Below, in pieces: positions 56,760-64,000 of a DNA stretch of 64,000 nucleotides. The notes beneath the pieces were generated by a model. It searched no databases, was not told the DNA's origin, and was given only the letters and a program-made list of their open reading frames with translations. A program made the position numbers and the translations under genes. Location: the NCBI RefSeq assembly GCF_004005475.1, contig NZ_RZTZ01000017.1:25076-89075 (forward strand), given 5' to 3'. The first letter of the stretch is position 1; each line of letters opens with the position of its first letter. The DNA is from Niallia taxi. GTDB taxonomy: Bacteria > Bacillota > Bacilli > Bacillales > Cytobacillaceae.

Positions 56760-58142
56760 GTGTTAAAACAAGTAAAAGGATCAAACAATGAATTTAATCG
56801 TACCCTTAATCATTCATTATTATCATTGGTATTACCAATAGCATTTCAAAACTTAATTTCAGCAGCTGCCATTGCGGTAGATGTTATAATGCTTGGTGTA
56901 ATTAATCAATCTGTAATGTCGGCTGTATCACTTGCAGGGCAAGTAACATTTGTATTGTCACTATTTTATATGGGTATATCAACAGGTGCAGGTATACTCA
57001 CGGCTCAATATTGGGGTAGAAATGACGTAAAAGTAATACAACGGGTATTTAGTATCACCAGTATATTTTCATTAAGTATATCCGTAATCTTTTTTTTATT
57101 TTCTTTTTGTTTTCCCGAATTCTTAATGCGACTATTAACCAATGATGCCGAGTTAATTCATTATGGAGCAATTTTTTTGCGTACGGTTTCTTTTTCTTAT
57201 ATCGCAATGGGAATTTCTCAGGTTTATTTTAGTGTTTTAAAAAGTATGGAGAATGCACGATTTAGTGCATGGATTAGCTCTATTTGTCTTTTTCTTAATA
57301 TTGGATTAAATGCCCTTTGTGTTTATGTGTTCTTTCCAGGAATGCCAGAGAAAGCCATATTAGGGGTAGCTTTAGCAACGGTATGTGCTAGATGCGTAGA
57401 ACTTGGATGCTGTGTTGTTCATTCAATCCGATACAGTAAAGTTAAGTTTCACCTACCAGGTAAGGATAGGATTAACCGGCAGTTACGCAAGGATTTTTTA
57501 AAGTATACAATTCCAATACAGGCAAATTATTTTGTTTGGGGTGGTGGATTAACGGTTGCAACTTCCATAATTGGACATGTAAGTGCAGATATGGTTGCAG
57601 CAAATTCTATTGCAACAGTAGTTAGAAATTTGGCAATTGTTTTTTGTGCAGGTATTTCTAGCGGAGGTGCTGTACTTATAGGGAAATATTTAGGAACAAA
57701 CGACAAATTAATGGCTATAAAAGCATCTAAGAGAATTAATTTATATGCATTGATTTTGGGTATAGTAGCCGGAGTAAGTATCTTGGTGATAAAGCCATTG
57801 GTATCCCTTGTAGTAGAATTAAATGATATATCCCAATCATACCTAGATGGAATGTTGTATGTATGCGCTTACTACTGTGTTGGTAAGTCCATTAATTCAA
57901 CCATTATTGGCGGCTTCTTTCCAGCTGGAGGAGATGCTAAATTCGGTCTTTGGTGTGATATTGTAGTAATGTGGATTATTGTATTGCCATTAGCATATTT
58001 GTGTGCATTTGTGTGGCATGTACATCCTATATTACTGTATGTAGTAATCAATCTAGATGAAATTTTCAAACTTCCTTTGGCTGTATATCGTTACAGTCAA
58101 TATAAATGGCTGAAAAATATTACAAGAGATGTTGCGTTATAA
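56760..58142 (+). CDS. MATE-family efflux transporter
   Basis: 460 residues, about 12 membrane helices. LVLPIAFQNLISAAAIAVDVIMLG at the N-terminus and LNIGLNALCVYVFFPGMPEKAILGVALATVCARC mid-protein are characteristic of MATE (NorM/DinF-like) antiporters, which expel drugs or metabolites using Na+ or H+. I place the start at GTG 56760 behind GGGGTG; the frame begins 25 codons earlier at 56685 without a ribosome site. The stop lies within a few bases of an acetyltransferase remnant. Confidence 0.9.
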   Translation: MLKQVKGSNNEFNRTLNHSLLSLVLPIAFQNLISAAAIAVDVIMLGVINQSVMSAVSLAGQVTFVLSLFYMGISTGAGILTAQYWGRNDVKVIQRVFSITSIFSLSISVIFFLFSFCFPEFLMRLLTNDAELIHYGAIFLRTVSFSYIAMGISQVYFSVLKSMENARFSAWISSICLFLNIGLNALCVYVFFPGMPEKAILGVALATVCARCVELGCCVVHSIRYSKVKFHLPGKDRINRQLRKDFLKYTIPIQANYFVWGGGLTVATSIIGHVSADMVAANSIATVVRNLAIVFCAGISSGGAVLIGKYLGTNDKLMAIKASKRINLYALILGIVAGVSILVIKPLVSLVVELNDISQSYLDGMLYVCAYYCVGKSINSTIIGGFFPAGGDAKFGLWCDIVVMWIIVLPLAYLCAFVWHVHPILLYVVINLDEIFKLPLAVYRYSQYKWLKNITRDVAL

Positions 58143-58159
58143 AATATGAAAATAGAATT

Positions 58160-58300
58160 AGAAGGAGAAATGCTAACTCAGTTGCTGTTGGTAATCCTTG
58201 TAAAGTAATACGTACAATAAATGAACTTGATGTGGAATATTATTACAAGGATAGAAAAATAACTCAAGAAGACTTAAATGAGGAAGCAAATTTAAGATAG
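58160..58300 (+). pseudogene. C-terminal remnant of a maltose/galactoside O-acetyltransferase
   Basis: The reading frame gives NANSVAVGNPCKVIRTINEL and EYYYKDRKITQEDL, the C-terminus of hexapeptide-repeat acetyltransferases (Maa/LacA type, which end in GNPAKVIR-I...). The left-handed beta-helix body is missing. It has no own start and overlaps the end of the MATE gene in another frame, so it is a truncated leftover. Confidence 0.75.
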
Positions 58301-58497
58301 GTTAATATAAAGGAAATAATCCTATCCCATATGATTAATAGGTTAATTAAAGATACAACGTAGGAGTTTAAACTTGTTCAAGAAGTATTGTTATTGATTA
58401 GGGTAGTATTTAGATAACAACCTTAAGAGATGAAATATGTGGGATTTTACAATTTATTAGGAGGTTATTTTAAACGAATTGTATTTGAGGTGGGGAT

Positions 58498-58770
58498 ATG
58501 ATATTAAGTCAGATCATAGTTAATATTCCAAGGGGGCTTCAGGCGAGAAATACTTGTAGGCTTTATGTAATCGCATCCTCGTTTGAATGTAACATACATA
58601 TTATTTATAAGGGGATTACTTGTGAGATGGATTTAATGGATATAATGAATTTAAATGTTTTAGAAAGAGATGAATTAACCCTTGTTGCTAATGGAAAAGA
58701 TGAAAAGGATGCTATTTCAACTCTAAAGAAGTTTTTAAGTGAAGGAAAGTTTAGCTTTAATAATAACTAG
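58498..58770 (+). CDS. HPr/Crh-like protein with Gln15 and no Ser46
   Basis: 90 residues of the HPr fold. The active-site region reads PRGLQARNTC: Gln stands at position 15, as in Crh, where HPr has the PTS phospho-His; Arg17 is kept. At the regulatory Ser46 site HPr/Crh have KSIMGVMSL; here MDLMDIMNL aligns with one residue deleted before it, placing Asp45 at the Ser46 position. So it should neither accept phosphate from EI nor be phosphorylated by HPr kinase, but the Asp could mimic phospho-Ser. GAGGTGGGG lies before the ATG. No PTS neighbour in the same transcript is seen. Confidence 0.8.
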   Translation: MILSQIIVNIPRGLQARNTCRLYVIASSFECNIHIIYKGITCEMDLMDIMNLNVLERDELTLVANGKDEKDAISTLKKFLSEGKFSFNNN

Positions 58771-59030
58771 TTACTACAGTTATCTATAGTTATATATAAA
58801 TATAATATTTAATATGAACAAACGGAAGATACTAAATTACACTAATAAAGAATCTAGGTGAAACCCAACTTTGTAAAGAATTACACTTACCCTTTTGGGG
58901 TGTTAATCCAGTAAGGAGGATATGCTATTTTTTTGCGCCGGGCACTATCATGGCAGGTTAGAAAATGGAAACTAACACCTAACATTTTTCGTAAACTTAC
59001 TGAAACCATATTAAATTGGGGGTTTTTTTA
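58771..59030 (+). other. Intergenic stretch with a possible micro-ORF
   Basis: A GGAGG is followed closely by ATG 58922 and 17 codons (MLFFCAGHYHGRLENGN, stop 58973-58975). GGTGTTA (58899) and TAACACC (58973) could pair around it. The spacing from the GGAGG is only two bases, so I do not call a gene. Confidence 0.25.
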
Positions 59031-59156
59031 TTGGATGTTAGTAATGAAAAAAGAAAGAGGTCAGAAGTGATATGGGGAGTTTTTGGTTTAGCTTTTGGTT
59101 TGGGGGTTGGAGCAATATTAGGAATAATAGCTTATAATAATCATTGGTTGGGGTAA
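59031..59156 (+). CDS. 41-residue glycine-rich membrane peptide
   Basis: TTG start, eight bases after TTGGGGG. The peptide begins with a basic head (DVSNEKRKRSEV) and continues as one helix IWGVFGLAFGLGVGAILGII with a Gly-x3-Gly pattern, ending AYNNHWLG. It resembles small single-pass membrane peptides in general; no family recognised. Confidence 0.5.
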   Translation: MDVSNEKRKRSEVIWGVFGLAFGLGVGAILGIIAYNNHWLG

Positions 59157-59230
59157 AGGAAAAACGGAAAGAGAAGTTTATTTTTAATACACGATATAGT
59201 ATTTGCAGGATAGCACTATTGACAAATTTA

Positions 59231-59270
59231 AAAAAAGAAGACAGGTTTTTTCATTTCTGTCTTCTTTTAA
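59231..59270. terminator. Bidirectional terminator
   Basis: AAAAGAAGACAG and CTGTCTTCTTTT around an AT-rich loop. It serves the minus-strand gene ending at 59275 and possibly the plus-strand peptide gene. Confidence 0.8.
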
Positions 59271-59274
59271 ATAT

Positions 59275-59886
59275 TTACAAGTTATTGTTTAGCTTTTTTT
59301 CCAGATCCTTTTTTTGCTGAACGGTGGTTAAAAGTTTCATTCCCCTAAGCGAAGGGGTTTTTTTGTTGAGCATCTCAATTGCACCTTTTAATTCACCATT
59401 CTTCGCAAGCTCTTCCACTTCAAGGTAGAACAACAACATATCATCTTTGATTCGTTGTTTATTTTCTTTATAGATAGCAAAGTCGTCTAGTTCTAGCGCA
59501 AGGCCGGCAGTCAAATACCATTTATATTTACCTTCCTTAATATACGGAATTACTTCCATTGCTTCGGTAAATCTATCTTGTTTTGACAGCCACATAATTT
59601 TGCAAATATAAGCTCTTTGAGGAGAACGGATTTTTTTTAGATATTTTTCCGCTGTGCTGTCTTCATCCTGAATCATGTAATATAAAAATTTATATACTGG
59701 ATTTTTAAATTTTTTTAAGGCTCTAATAATTTTATCAACCTTTTTTCCAAACAAAATTGGATAAAGAGCAAGATATAAGTATGTTAAAATAAACAGCCCA
59801 AAGACAATCCCAACATACACCTCCGGCAAGTCGAACAAACCAGCTAAAAGGGCAAAAACAAATAATAAAAGGAATAAAAAAATCAA
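59275..59886 (-). CDS. Hypothetical membrane-anchored protein with helical repeats
   Basis: 203 residues. Two N-terminal hydrophobic helices (IFLFLLLFVFALLAGLF, then VGIVFGLFILTYLYLALYPI) are followed by a charged, all-helical cytoplasmic part with TPR-like rhythm (AYICKIMWLSKQDRFTEAME, KWYLTAGLALELDDF, GELKGAIEMLNK). No family recognised. A GGAGG-type site (ATGGAGG) precedes the start on the minus strand. It stands alone. Confidence 0.75.
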   Translation of the reverse strand: MIFLFLLLFVFALLAGLFDLPEVYVGIVFGLFILTYLYLALYPILFGKKVDKIIRALKKFKNPVYKFLYYMIQDEDSTAEKYLKKIRSPQRAYICKIMWLSKQDRFTEAMEVIPYIKEGKYKWYLTAGLALELDDFAIYKENKQRIKDDMLLFYLEVEELAKNGELKGAIEMLNKKTPSLRGMKLLTTVQQKKDLEKKLNNNL

Positions 59887-59996
59887 TAGCTAAACCTCCA
59901 TTTCATAGGAGTATTTTACCTTCATATCCTAATATTGTATACCCTATGTTAGTGGAGCCGGTCCTATTAGGCTAATTTGAACTATCTTATTGAACT

Positions 59997-60037
59997 ACCA
60001 CGGCTGCATTGCTGTAATAAATGAAAAAACCTTATAG
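59997..60037 (+). repeat. Dispersed GCATTGCTGTAATAAATG element, copy c
   Basis: GGCTGCATTGCTGTAATAAA then TGAAAAAACC and GAAGAAAC. It is closest to the copy at 61120 and lies directly upstream of the frameshifted membrane gene. Confidence 0.5.
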
Positions 60038-60046
60038 AAGAAACAG

Positions 60047-60387
60047 GTGTTTAAGTGTACTTATTCACATATTAGCGTCAGCATGTGCTTAGTTACCCCC
60101 TTAATCGCATTTTTGATGATAAAAACAAAAACACTTGATAAGAAGTACAATCTTTTATACATATTTTCTTTTGGAAAAGTAGGAATAGTTGTATCTATGT
60201 GGTCATTCATTGTTTGCGCAATGTGGTGGGGCTAATCTTATTAGTAGGGTTCTATTACTTTGTTTCATTTGTTTATGGTTATTGGCTGACAACAGAGGAA
60301 ATATTTACTCATTCAAATGGTCCTGTTGGGCTAATTGACTGCTTTAAGTATGCTGAAAAAATTCATAAAACATTTACATATTCATAA
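60047..60387 (+). pseudogene. Frameshifted small membrane protein gene
   Basis: Two overlapping frames join well: the first encodes helices CLVTPLIAFLMIK and GKVGIVVSMWSFIVCAMWWG before its stop at 60235; the second continues from the same place as GLILLVGFYYFVSFVYGYWL and a soluble tail ending TFTYS. A one-base change in the TGGTGGGGCT run near 60230 would fuse them to about 113 residues. Unknown family. It could be a sequencing error or real decay. Confidence 0.5.
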
Positions 60388-60482
60388 AGTACAGTACTCC
60401 ACTAATAAATATAAATATAACCATTATTTATGAGATGGTAGGATTTCAATTTTAACATTTGTTAGATGAGGAGGAATTTATT

Positions 60483-61040
60483 ATGGGGACTGTTTATTCA
60501 TCAATACTTCCAAAACACGAAGAATTTATAAGAAAACAACGGATTTTTTTCGTTGGATCAGCACCACTAACCGCAGACGGTCATGTTAATATTTCACCAA
60601 AAGGTCATGATGTATTAAGAATCCTTTCCTCAAATGAGGTAGCTTATTTAGATTTAACTGGTAGTGGAAATGAAACAAGTGCACATTTAAAAGAGAACGG
60701 TAGAATTACTTTTATGTTCTTAGCTTTTGAAGGACCTCCTATGATTTTAAGGCTTTATGGTAGCGGTAATGTGATATTACCTAGCACACCAGAATGGACG
60801 GATATGGCGAAACATTTTGACATACTTCCTGGTGCACGACAAATTATTCATGCAAAGATTGAAACAGTAAAAACATCATGTGGATTTAGTGTGCCGTTCT
60901 ACTCATACGATGGTGAACGAGATACTCTTCAAAAATGGACTAACAATAAAAGTGAACAAGACTTAGAGGAATATCGTAAAAAGAAAAATTCTATAAGTAT
61001 GGATGGGATAGTTACACCGATTGGAGAAAGTTTTAGCTAA
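60483..61040 (+). CDS. Pyridoxamine 5'-phosphate oxidase-family protein
   Basis: 185 residues. FFVGSAPLTADGHVNISPKG and EVAYLDLTGSGNETSAHLKE are the FMN-binding split-barrel features of the PNPOx-like family. These bind flavin or related cofactors; members of this subgroup are uncharacterised and are not the vitamin B6 enzyme itself. The start at 60483 has GAGGAGG ten bases upstream. A terminator follows. Confidence 0.88.
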   Translation: MGTVYSSILPKHEEFIRKQRIFFVGSAPLTADGHVNISPKGHDVLRILSSNEVAYLDLTGSGNETSAHLKENGRITFMFLAFEGPPMILRLYGSGNVILPSTPEWTDMAKHFDILPGARQIIHAKIETVKTSCGFSVPFYSYDGERDTLQKWTNNKSEQDLEEYRKKKNSISMDGIVTPIGESFS

Positions 61041-61078
61041 CTTTAATAATTTTAATTAACCATAATGTACTAACCGGG

Positions 61079-61107
61079 GCTTCCTTAATTAAAGGGAAGC
61101 TTTTTCT
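61079..61107 (+). terminator. Terminator after the PNPOx-like gene
   Basis: GCTTCCTT, AATT, AAGGGAAGC-type stem followed by TTTTTC. Confidence 0.82.
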
Positions 61108-61119
61108 TATGTAGCAAAT

Positions 61120-61170
61120 CAGATCAGCATCTCTGTAATAAATGAAAAAATAGCTTGCGGAAGAAACATG
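61120..61170 (+). repeat. Dispersed GCATCTCTGTAATAAATG element, copy d
   Basis: CAGCATCTCTGTAATAAATG then AAAAAATAGC and GAAGAAACATGG. Shares the CTGTAATAAATGAAAAAA core and the downstream GAAGAAAC with copy c. Confidence 0.5.
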
Positions 61171-61229
61171 GCAGTCTAGTTGTAGATAGCTTGGAACAGA
61201 TTTTAGAATTTAAAGACTAGGATAGTGAT

Positions 61230-61400
61230 GTGGAACAAGCAACAAAAGAGTCTAGATTACTTTTATTCAAGCTTAAATTTAAAAAAGACCAATACTGGAC
61301 AAGAGCTGTTTCGAAAAAGGCAGAGTTAATAAAATGTACAGACATTGATTTCACTATCCTTTTGTATAAACTCTCCAAGGAATGTAGCATGTACCGATAG
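61230..61400 (+). other. Possible gene remnant in a non-coding gap
   Basis: A GTG-initiated frame of 56 codons (ends KLSKECSMYR) has protein-like composition but no ribosome-binding site and lies right after a repeat copy. I treat it as a possible decayed gene. The rest of 61108-61688 holds the hairpin at 61385-61417 and nothing else I recognise. Confidence 0.3.
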
Positions 61401-61417
61401 TACCGCGGTACATGCTA
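61385..61417 (+). terminator. Perfect 11-bp hairpin
   Basis: TAGCATGTACC and GGTACATGCTA around GATAGTACCGC. It coincides with the end of the possible remnant; only a short T tract follows. Confidence 0.55.
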
Positions 61418-61688
61418 TATTTCTGTAATATCACTTGCCATAAACAACAATCAGAGGAGATATTTCAAAAATATTTTTTGATAAAAAACACTACTAAACG
61501 GAATGAAAACAAAAGTATCATTCTATTCCAAATGGATATTCAGAATACATTTTTTAAGCGAATGAAGAAAGCAGGTTATATACTTTTTTAATTTAACAGC
61601 CCAAGTTAAGGGCGAATAAGCTTCACAAAAAAAAGTGCCACATACAATGCCTTTAGGATTTATTTAAAATAAGGTGGCGAATTTTAAA

Positions 61689-62150
61689 ATGTATGAAAAT
61701 ATAAATTATGATCGACAATTTCTGAATTCTCTATTCCCACAATCTCCGGGCCCATCAGGTCAACCTGGATTTGGAGGGCCTGGATTTGGAGGGCCTGGAT
61801 TTGGAGGACCTGGATTTGGAGGGCCTAGTTTTGGAGGACCTGGTTTTGATGGGCCAGGATTTGGAGGACCATCAGGTTTACCACCATTACAACCATCACA
61901 AGCTCCAACATCTCCTCCTCCACCATTTATTCCTCAACAAGCAGCTGCTTCACCATTTGCTGTGGATTCTGGGGCAATAAGATTATGCCTGTTTCGGAAT
62001 ACTTTTATTTGGCTGAGTAATGGAACAGGATTTTGGTTTTATCCAGTATTCGTAGGCCCAAGATCTGTGGCTGGTTTCAGATGGACTGGTAGGGGTTGGG
62101 TGATTTTTGGTATTGACACAAGAAGAATTATTTCATTTACATGCTTTTAA
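61689..62150 (+). CDS. GFGGP-repeat protein, likely spore surface
   Basis: 153 residues, starting MYENINYDRQFLNSLFPQ after AAGGTGG (a GTG at 61674 is less likely). A Pro/Gly region follows with about seven Gly-Phe-Gly-Gly-Pro repeats (residues about 26-65), then a Pro-rich spacer (PPLQPSQAPTSPPPPFIP), then a conserved-looking C-terminal domain (SGAIRLCLFRNTFIWLSNGT, FYPVFVGPRSVAGFRW). Similar low-complexity proteins of Bacillus are spore coat or exosporium components; the neighbours Tgl and a YjcZ-like peptide support that. The function is inference. Confidence 0.7.
   Translation: MYENINYDRQFLNSLFPQSPGPSGQPGFGGPGFGGPGFGGPGFGGPSFGGPGFDGPGFGGPSGLPPLQPSQAPTSPPPPFIPQQAAASPFAVDSGAIRLCLFRNTFIWLSNGTGFWFYPVFVGPRSVAGFRWTGRGWVIFGIDTRRIISFTCF
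61769..61872 (+). repeat. 15-bp tandem repeats encoding GFGGP
   Basis: About seven units of GGATTTGGAGGGCCT and close variants. Third-position changes are few in the first four units, so those are recent duplications; the last three have drifted. Confidence 0.9.
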
Positions 62151-62156
62151 ATATAC

Positions 62157-62190
62157 AGGGTGATGCTTTATATAGAGCATCGCCCTTTTA
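62157..62190 (+). terminator. Terminator after the GFGGP gene
   Basis: AGGGTGATGCT pairs with AGCATCGCCCT (one G-T pair), followed by TTTTA. Confidence 0.85.
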
Positions 62191-62320
62191 CTTAGGCTGA
62201 AAATATCTATTATGCAAGTATATCTTCCTGCTAACAGTATTTGTTTTGATTTTTTTTTAAGAAGATGGGAATAAATTATGTTTAATACAGTTGGAAAAGG
62301 CAAAGAATGGAGGAACAAAA

Positions 62321-63172
62321 GTGATACAAATAATGGGTAAATCCTTTGAATTCCAAGATAATTTGGAACTAGATCAGGTTGAGAAAAACATAATGCAATT
62401 TATGCAAGAAGATCATATCGAATATTCTTATAATTCTTTGAGAGAATTACTATTTGAAATAAAATTAAGGAAAAATATTATTAAAGGTGCAATAGAAATG
62501 AATGAAGCCAGGCATGAATTTACTATTTTCGAGCAAGCTCGATGTAACCCAAATTACTGGCAATTAACGAAGGCTGGTGGTTTTCTGCTGAGACCGGATG
62601 TAAGTCCTTCTGATGCAATTATGGACATTTATAAGAACAGTTCGCTGTATGCGTTTGAATGTGCTACAGCTTCTGTGATTATCTATTACTATGCTACGTT
62701 ACAGACCCTTGGTCATCATATATTTAATGCTTATTTTCAAGGACTTTATCTTTACAGCTGGCATACAGATGCTGACCTCGGTCTAGTTACATTTTATTCA
62801 AGTGGTTTTTTACCTGGTGACATTGTTTACTTCGATAACCCTGACTTTAACCCACAAACACCGTGGTTTAGAGGGGTAAATGCCATACTTCTCGATGACT
62901 CAAGGTTTTTCGGACACGGATTTTCCATTAAAACTAATGAAAAAATTGTTCAGGTTCTCAATAAACAGAGAAGGCAAGGGAGTACTCGATCTGCAGCCCT
63001 AACAAGTTTGTTGACAAGACCTTCATTTTCTCGTTTATCAGCATTGACAAACAGACAACCGACTAGCATTGATTTCAAAATAAAACAGCCTTTCATACAC
63101 CATAACCTCAGTTCCATTTCATTACTAAATTACAATAATTATATATTTTCATTGGGATATCAGTTGTTCTAA
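62321..63172 (+). CDS. tgl: Spore-coat protein-glutamine gamma-glutamyltransferase Tgl
   Basis: 283 residues. The catalytic Cys114 lies in FECATASVIIYYYATL (Cys116 in B. subtilis Tgl), and YSWHTDADLGL and FLPGDIVYFDNPDFNP carry the rest of the Cys-His/Asp site. Tgl cross-links coat proteins by Gln-Lys isopeptide bonds during spore maturation. I start at GTG 62321, seven bases after GGAGG; the frame opens 10 codons earlier without a site. It is about 40 residues longer at the C-terminus than the usual 245, with a basic, Ser/Arg-rich tail. Confidence 0.93.
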   Translation: MIQIMGKSFEFQDNLELDQVEKNIMQFMQEDHIEYSYNSLRELLFEIKLRKNIIKGAIEMNEARHEFTIFEQARCNPNYWQLTKAGGFLLRPDVSPSDAIMDIYKNSSLYAFECATASVIIYYYATLQTLGHHIFNAYFQGLYLYSWHTDADLGLVTFYSSGFLPGDIVYFDNPDFNPQTPWFRGVNAILLDDSRFFGHGFSIKTNEKIVQVLNKQRRQGSTRSAALTSLLTRPSFSRLSALTNRQPTSIDFKIKQPFIHHNLSSISLLNYNNYIFSLGYQLF

Positions 63173-63319
63173 GACAAAAATAAGCATAAGCAACTTATAC
63201 GATAAATTTTATCTCTAATTATCGGGTAAAACACCCATTTTTCAGTAGACGGGCTCCATTTTCATATCTGAGAGTATTATGTAGTTATAAGCTTACTTAA
63301 AAAGAAAGGATGTTTAAAT

Positions 63320-63523
63320 ATGTATGCAAATGTGAACGCACCTCCAACAGTCGGTGCGAATGTACCGCCTCAGCCAACTACGTCTCCTACTTTCGTTCAA
63401 TCATTCCCTACCTATACAGCACCAGCTTACAGCTATGCATGTCCGACATATCACAATAATAATTTTGTCTTAATTGTCGTGTTATTTATTTTATTAATCA
63501 TTGTGGGAGCATGTCTCTGTTAA
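63320..63523 (+). CDS. YjcZ-like sporulation peptide with Pro-rich head
   Basis: 67 residues. The C-terminal NNFVLIVVLFILLIIVGACLC is the single hydrophobic helix of the YjcZ/SscA-type small sporulation proteins; the N-terminal 40 residues are rich in Pro, Thr, Val and Tyr (PPTVGANVPPQPTTSPTF), unlike the Gly/Tyr head usually seen. AAAGGATG lies before the ATG. It follows tgl by 147 bases. Role in spore coat assembly or germination is inferred from relatives. Confidence 0.8.
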   Translation: MYANVNAPPTVGANVPPQPTTSPTFVQSFPTYTAPAYSYACPTYHNNNFVLIVVLFILLIIVGACLC

Positions 63524-63880
63524 GTATTTTTTCTGCTTAGACAGAAGAAATATAGCTCGTTTGGTGTTATTGAAGTTGTAACATAAAGATTTACAATTAA
63601 AATGCAAGAGCCTATAGAAAAGTCCCCCTAGTAATGTCGTGATAGCTGTAATAAAAAACGTAAGAGATAAAGCGGGGGGAGTGCATTCCTTTTTAAAGGG
63701 GAGTGCTTTTCTTTGTATGCAAAAAAGTAGATTATTGAAAAGACAGTTTACTTATACTATTTATCAAAAAAGTTTACTGATTAAAGTAGTAAATATGTTG
63801 AGATATTGCCCTAAAATATTGTATTTTACCTTTTCCTGCGTTATTAATAAAAAGCCTAAACTCTTGGAACATATTAAAAT
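63524..63880 (+). other. Intergenic stretch after the YjcZ-like gene
   Basis: A GTGCATTCCT ... AGGGGAGTGC hairpin with T-rich tail at about 63679-63715 may end the spore gene transcript. A frame at 63639-63896 has no ribosome-binding site and runs into the next terminator, so I do not call it. Confidence 0.4.
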
Positions 63881-63881
63881 G

Positions 63882-63932
63882 TACCCTATAGAGTAGACAC
63901 TTAAAAAAAGTCTACCTATAGGGTATTTTTTT
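63882..63932 (+). terminator. Strong terminator
   Basis: TACCCTATAG-A-GTAGAC pairs with GTCTAC-CTATAGGGTA (16 bp, one bulged A) and ends in T7. Confidence 0.88.
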
Positions 63933-63979
63933 GTATAATTATGTAACACAACTAGAGAAACATGGAGACGGAGAAAATA

Positions 63980-64000
63980 ATGAGTAAAAAGATTTTCACA
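63980..64000 (+). CDS. Start of a gene running out of the window
   Basis: ATG preceded by GGAGACGGAGAAAATA; the first residues are MSKKIFT. A TATAAT at 63934-63939 may be its -10 box. Too short to identify. Confidence 0.55.

Noticed and set aside
63639..63896. Plus-strand frame of 85 codons after the YjcZ-like gene
   Set aside because: No ribosome-binding site and it runs into the terminator at 63882; composition is not protein-like.

Overview
The window looks like a low-GC, spore-forming Bacillaceae chromosome (Bacillus sensu lato, for example the Niallia/Neobacillus/Cytobacillus neighbourhood). The evidence is strong Firmicute ribosome-binding sites, c-di-AMP and SAM-I riboswitches, a LicT-type antiterminator, a Des/DesK/DesR cold-sensing set, and a spore-coat transglutaminase (Tgl) next to a YjcZ-type sporulation peptide. 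I see no insertion sequence, CRISPR array, rRNA or intact tRNA. The species assignment is inference.

Layout. 1-1.2 kb: an edge of accessory DNA, with the C-terminal part of a HEPN-motif protein, an orphan YolD-like gene behind a LexA-type box, and a shrunken tRNA-Arg-like remnant. 1.5-8.2 kb: a kdp potassium-uptake operon behind two tandem c-di-AMP riboswitches, ending in a kinase-less KdpD and a CBS-domain protein. 8.3-12.2 kb: ornithine/arginine catabolism (rocD, an IclR regulator, a RocB-like M20 peptidase). 12.2-17 kb: two membrane proteins and a SAM-riboswitch-controlled S-methylmethionine cassette (mmuP-mmuM). 17.1-25.9 kb: a degenerate PrpR-type regulator followed by a six-gene acid-sugar catabolic operon (DapA-family lyase, Fe-alcohol dehydrogenase, DUF1537 kinase, PdxA2-type dehydrogenase, 2-hydroxyacid dehydrogenase, MFS transporter). 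26.4-30.1 kb: CdaR-GntP-glycerate kinase. 31.4-35.9 kb: assimilatory nitrite reductase operon (nirB, nirD, FNT channel, siroheme methyltransferase) behind a TnrA/GlnR box. 36.4-42.1 kb: complete ribose operon rbsRKDACB. 42.1-45 kb: desR-desK-des on the minus strand. 45.3-50 kb: NUDIX, Lrp, GNAT, small unknowns, and a PadR-controlled two-part permease. 50.4-54.8 kb: LicT-controlled beta-glucoside PTS and 6-phospho-beta-glucosidase. 55-61.7 kb: a decayed accessory stretch with a broken AraC regulator, MATE pump, acetyltransferase remnant, an unusual HPr/Crh-like protein and a frameshifted membrane gene. 61.7-63.5 kb: spore-coat genes (GFGGP-repeat protein, Tgl, YjcZ-like).

How the parts work together. 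Most catabolic blocks carry their own switch: riboswitches for kdp and mmu, a PrpR-like protein for the DUF1537 operon, CdaR for glycerate, TnrA for nitrite, RbsR and/or CcpA for ribose, LicT antitermination for beta-glucosides. The DUF1537 operon and the glycerate operon may feed one another through C3 intermediates, but this is inference.

The items I consider most likely to be under-described are: the DUF1537/PdxA2/DapA operon with its degenerate EBP and a shared TGTTTAAA-N-ATGCAAC element; the tandem c-di-AMP control of a Kdp operon that also encodes two candidate c-di-AMP-binding proteins; and a Crh-like HPr with Gln at position 15 and an Asp at the place of Ser46.
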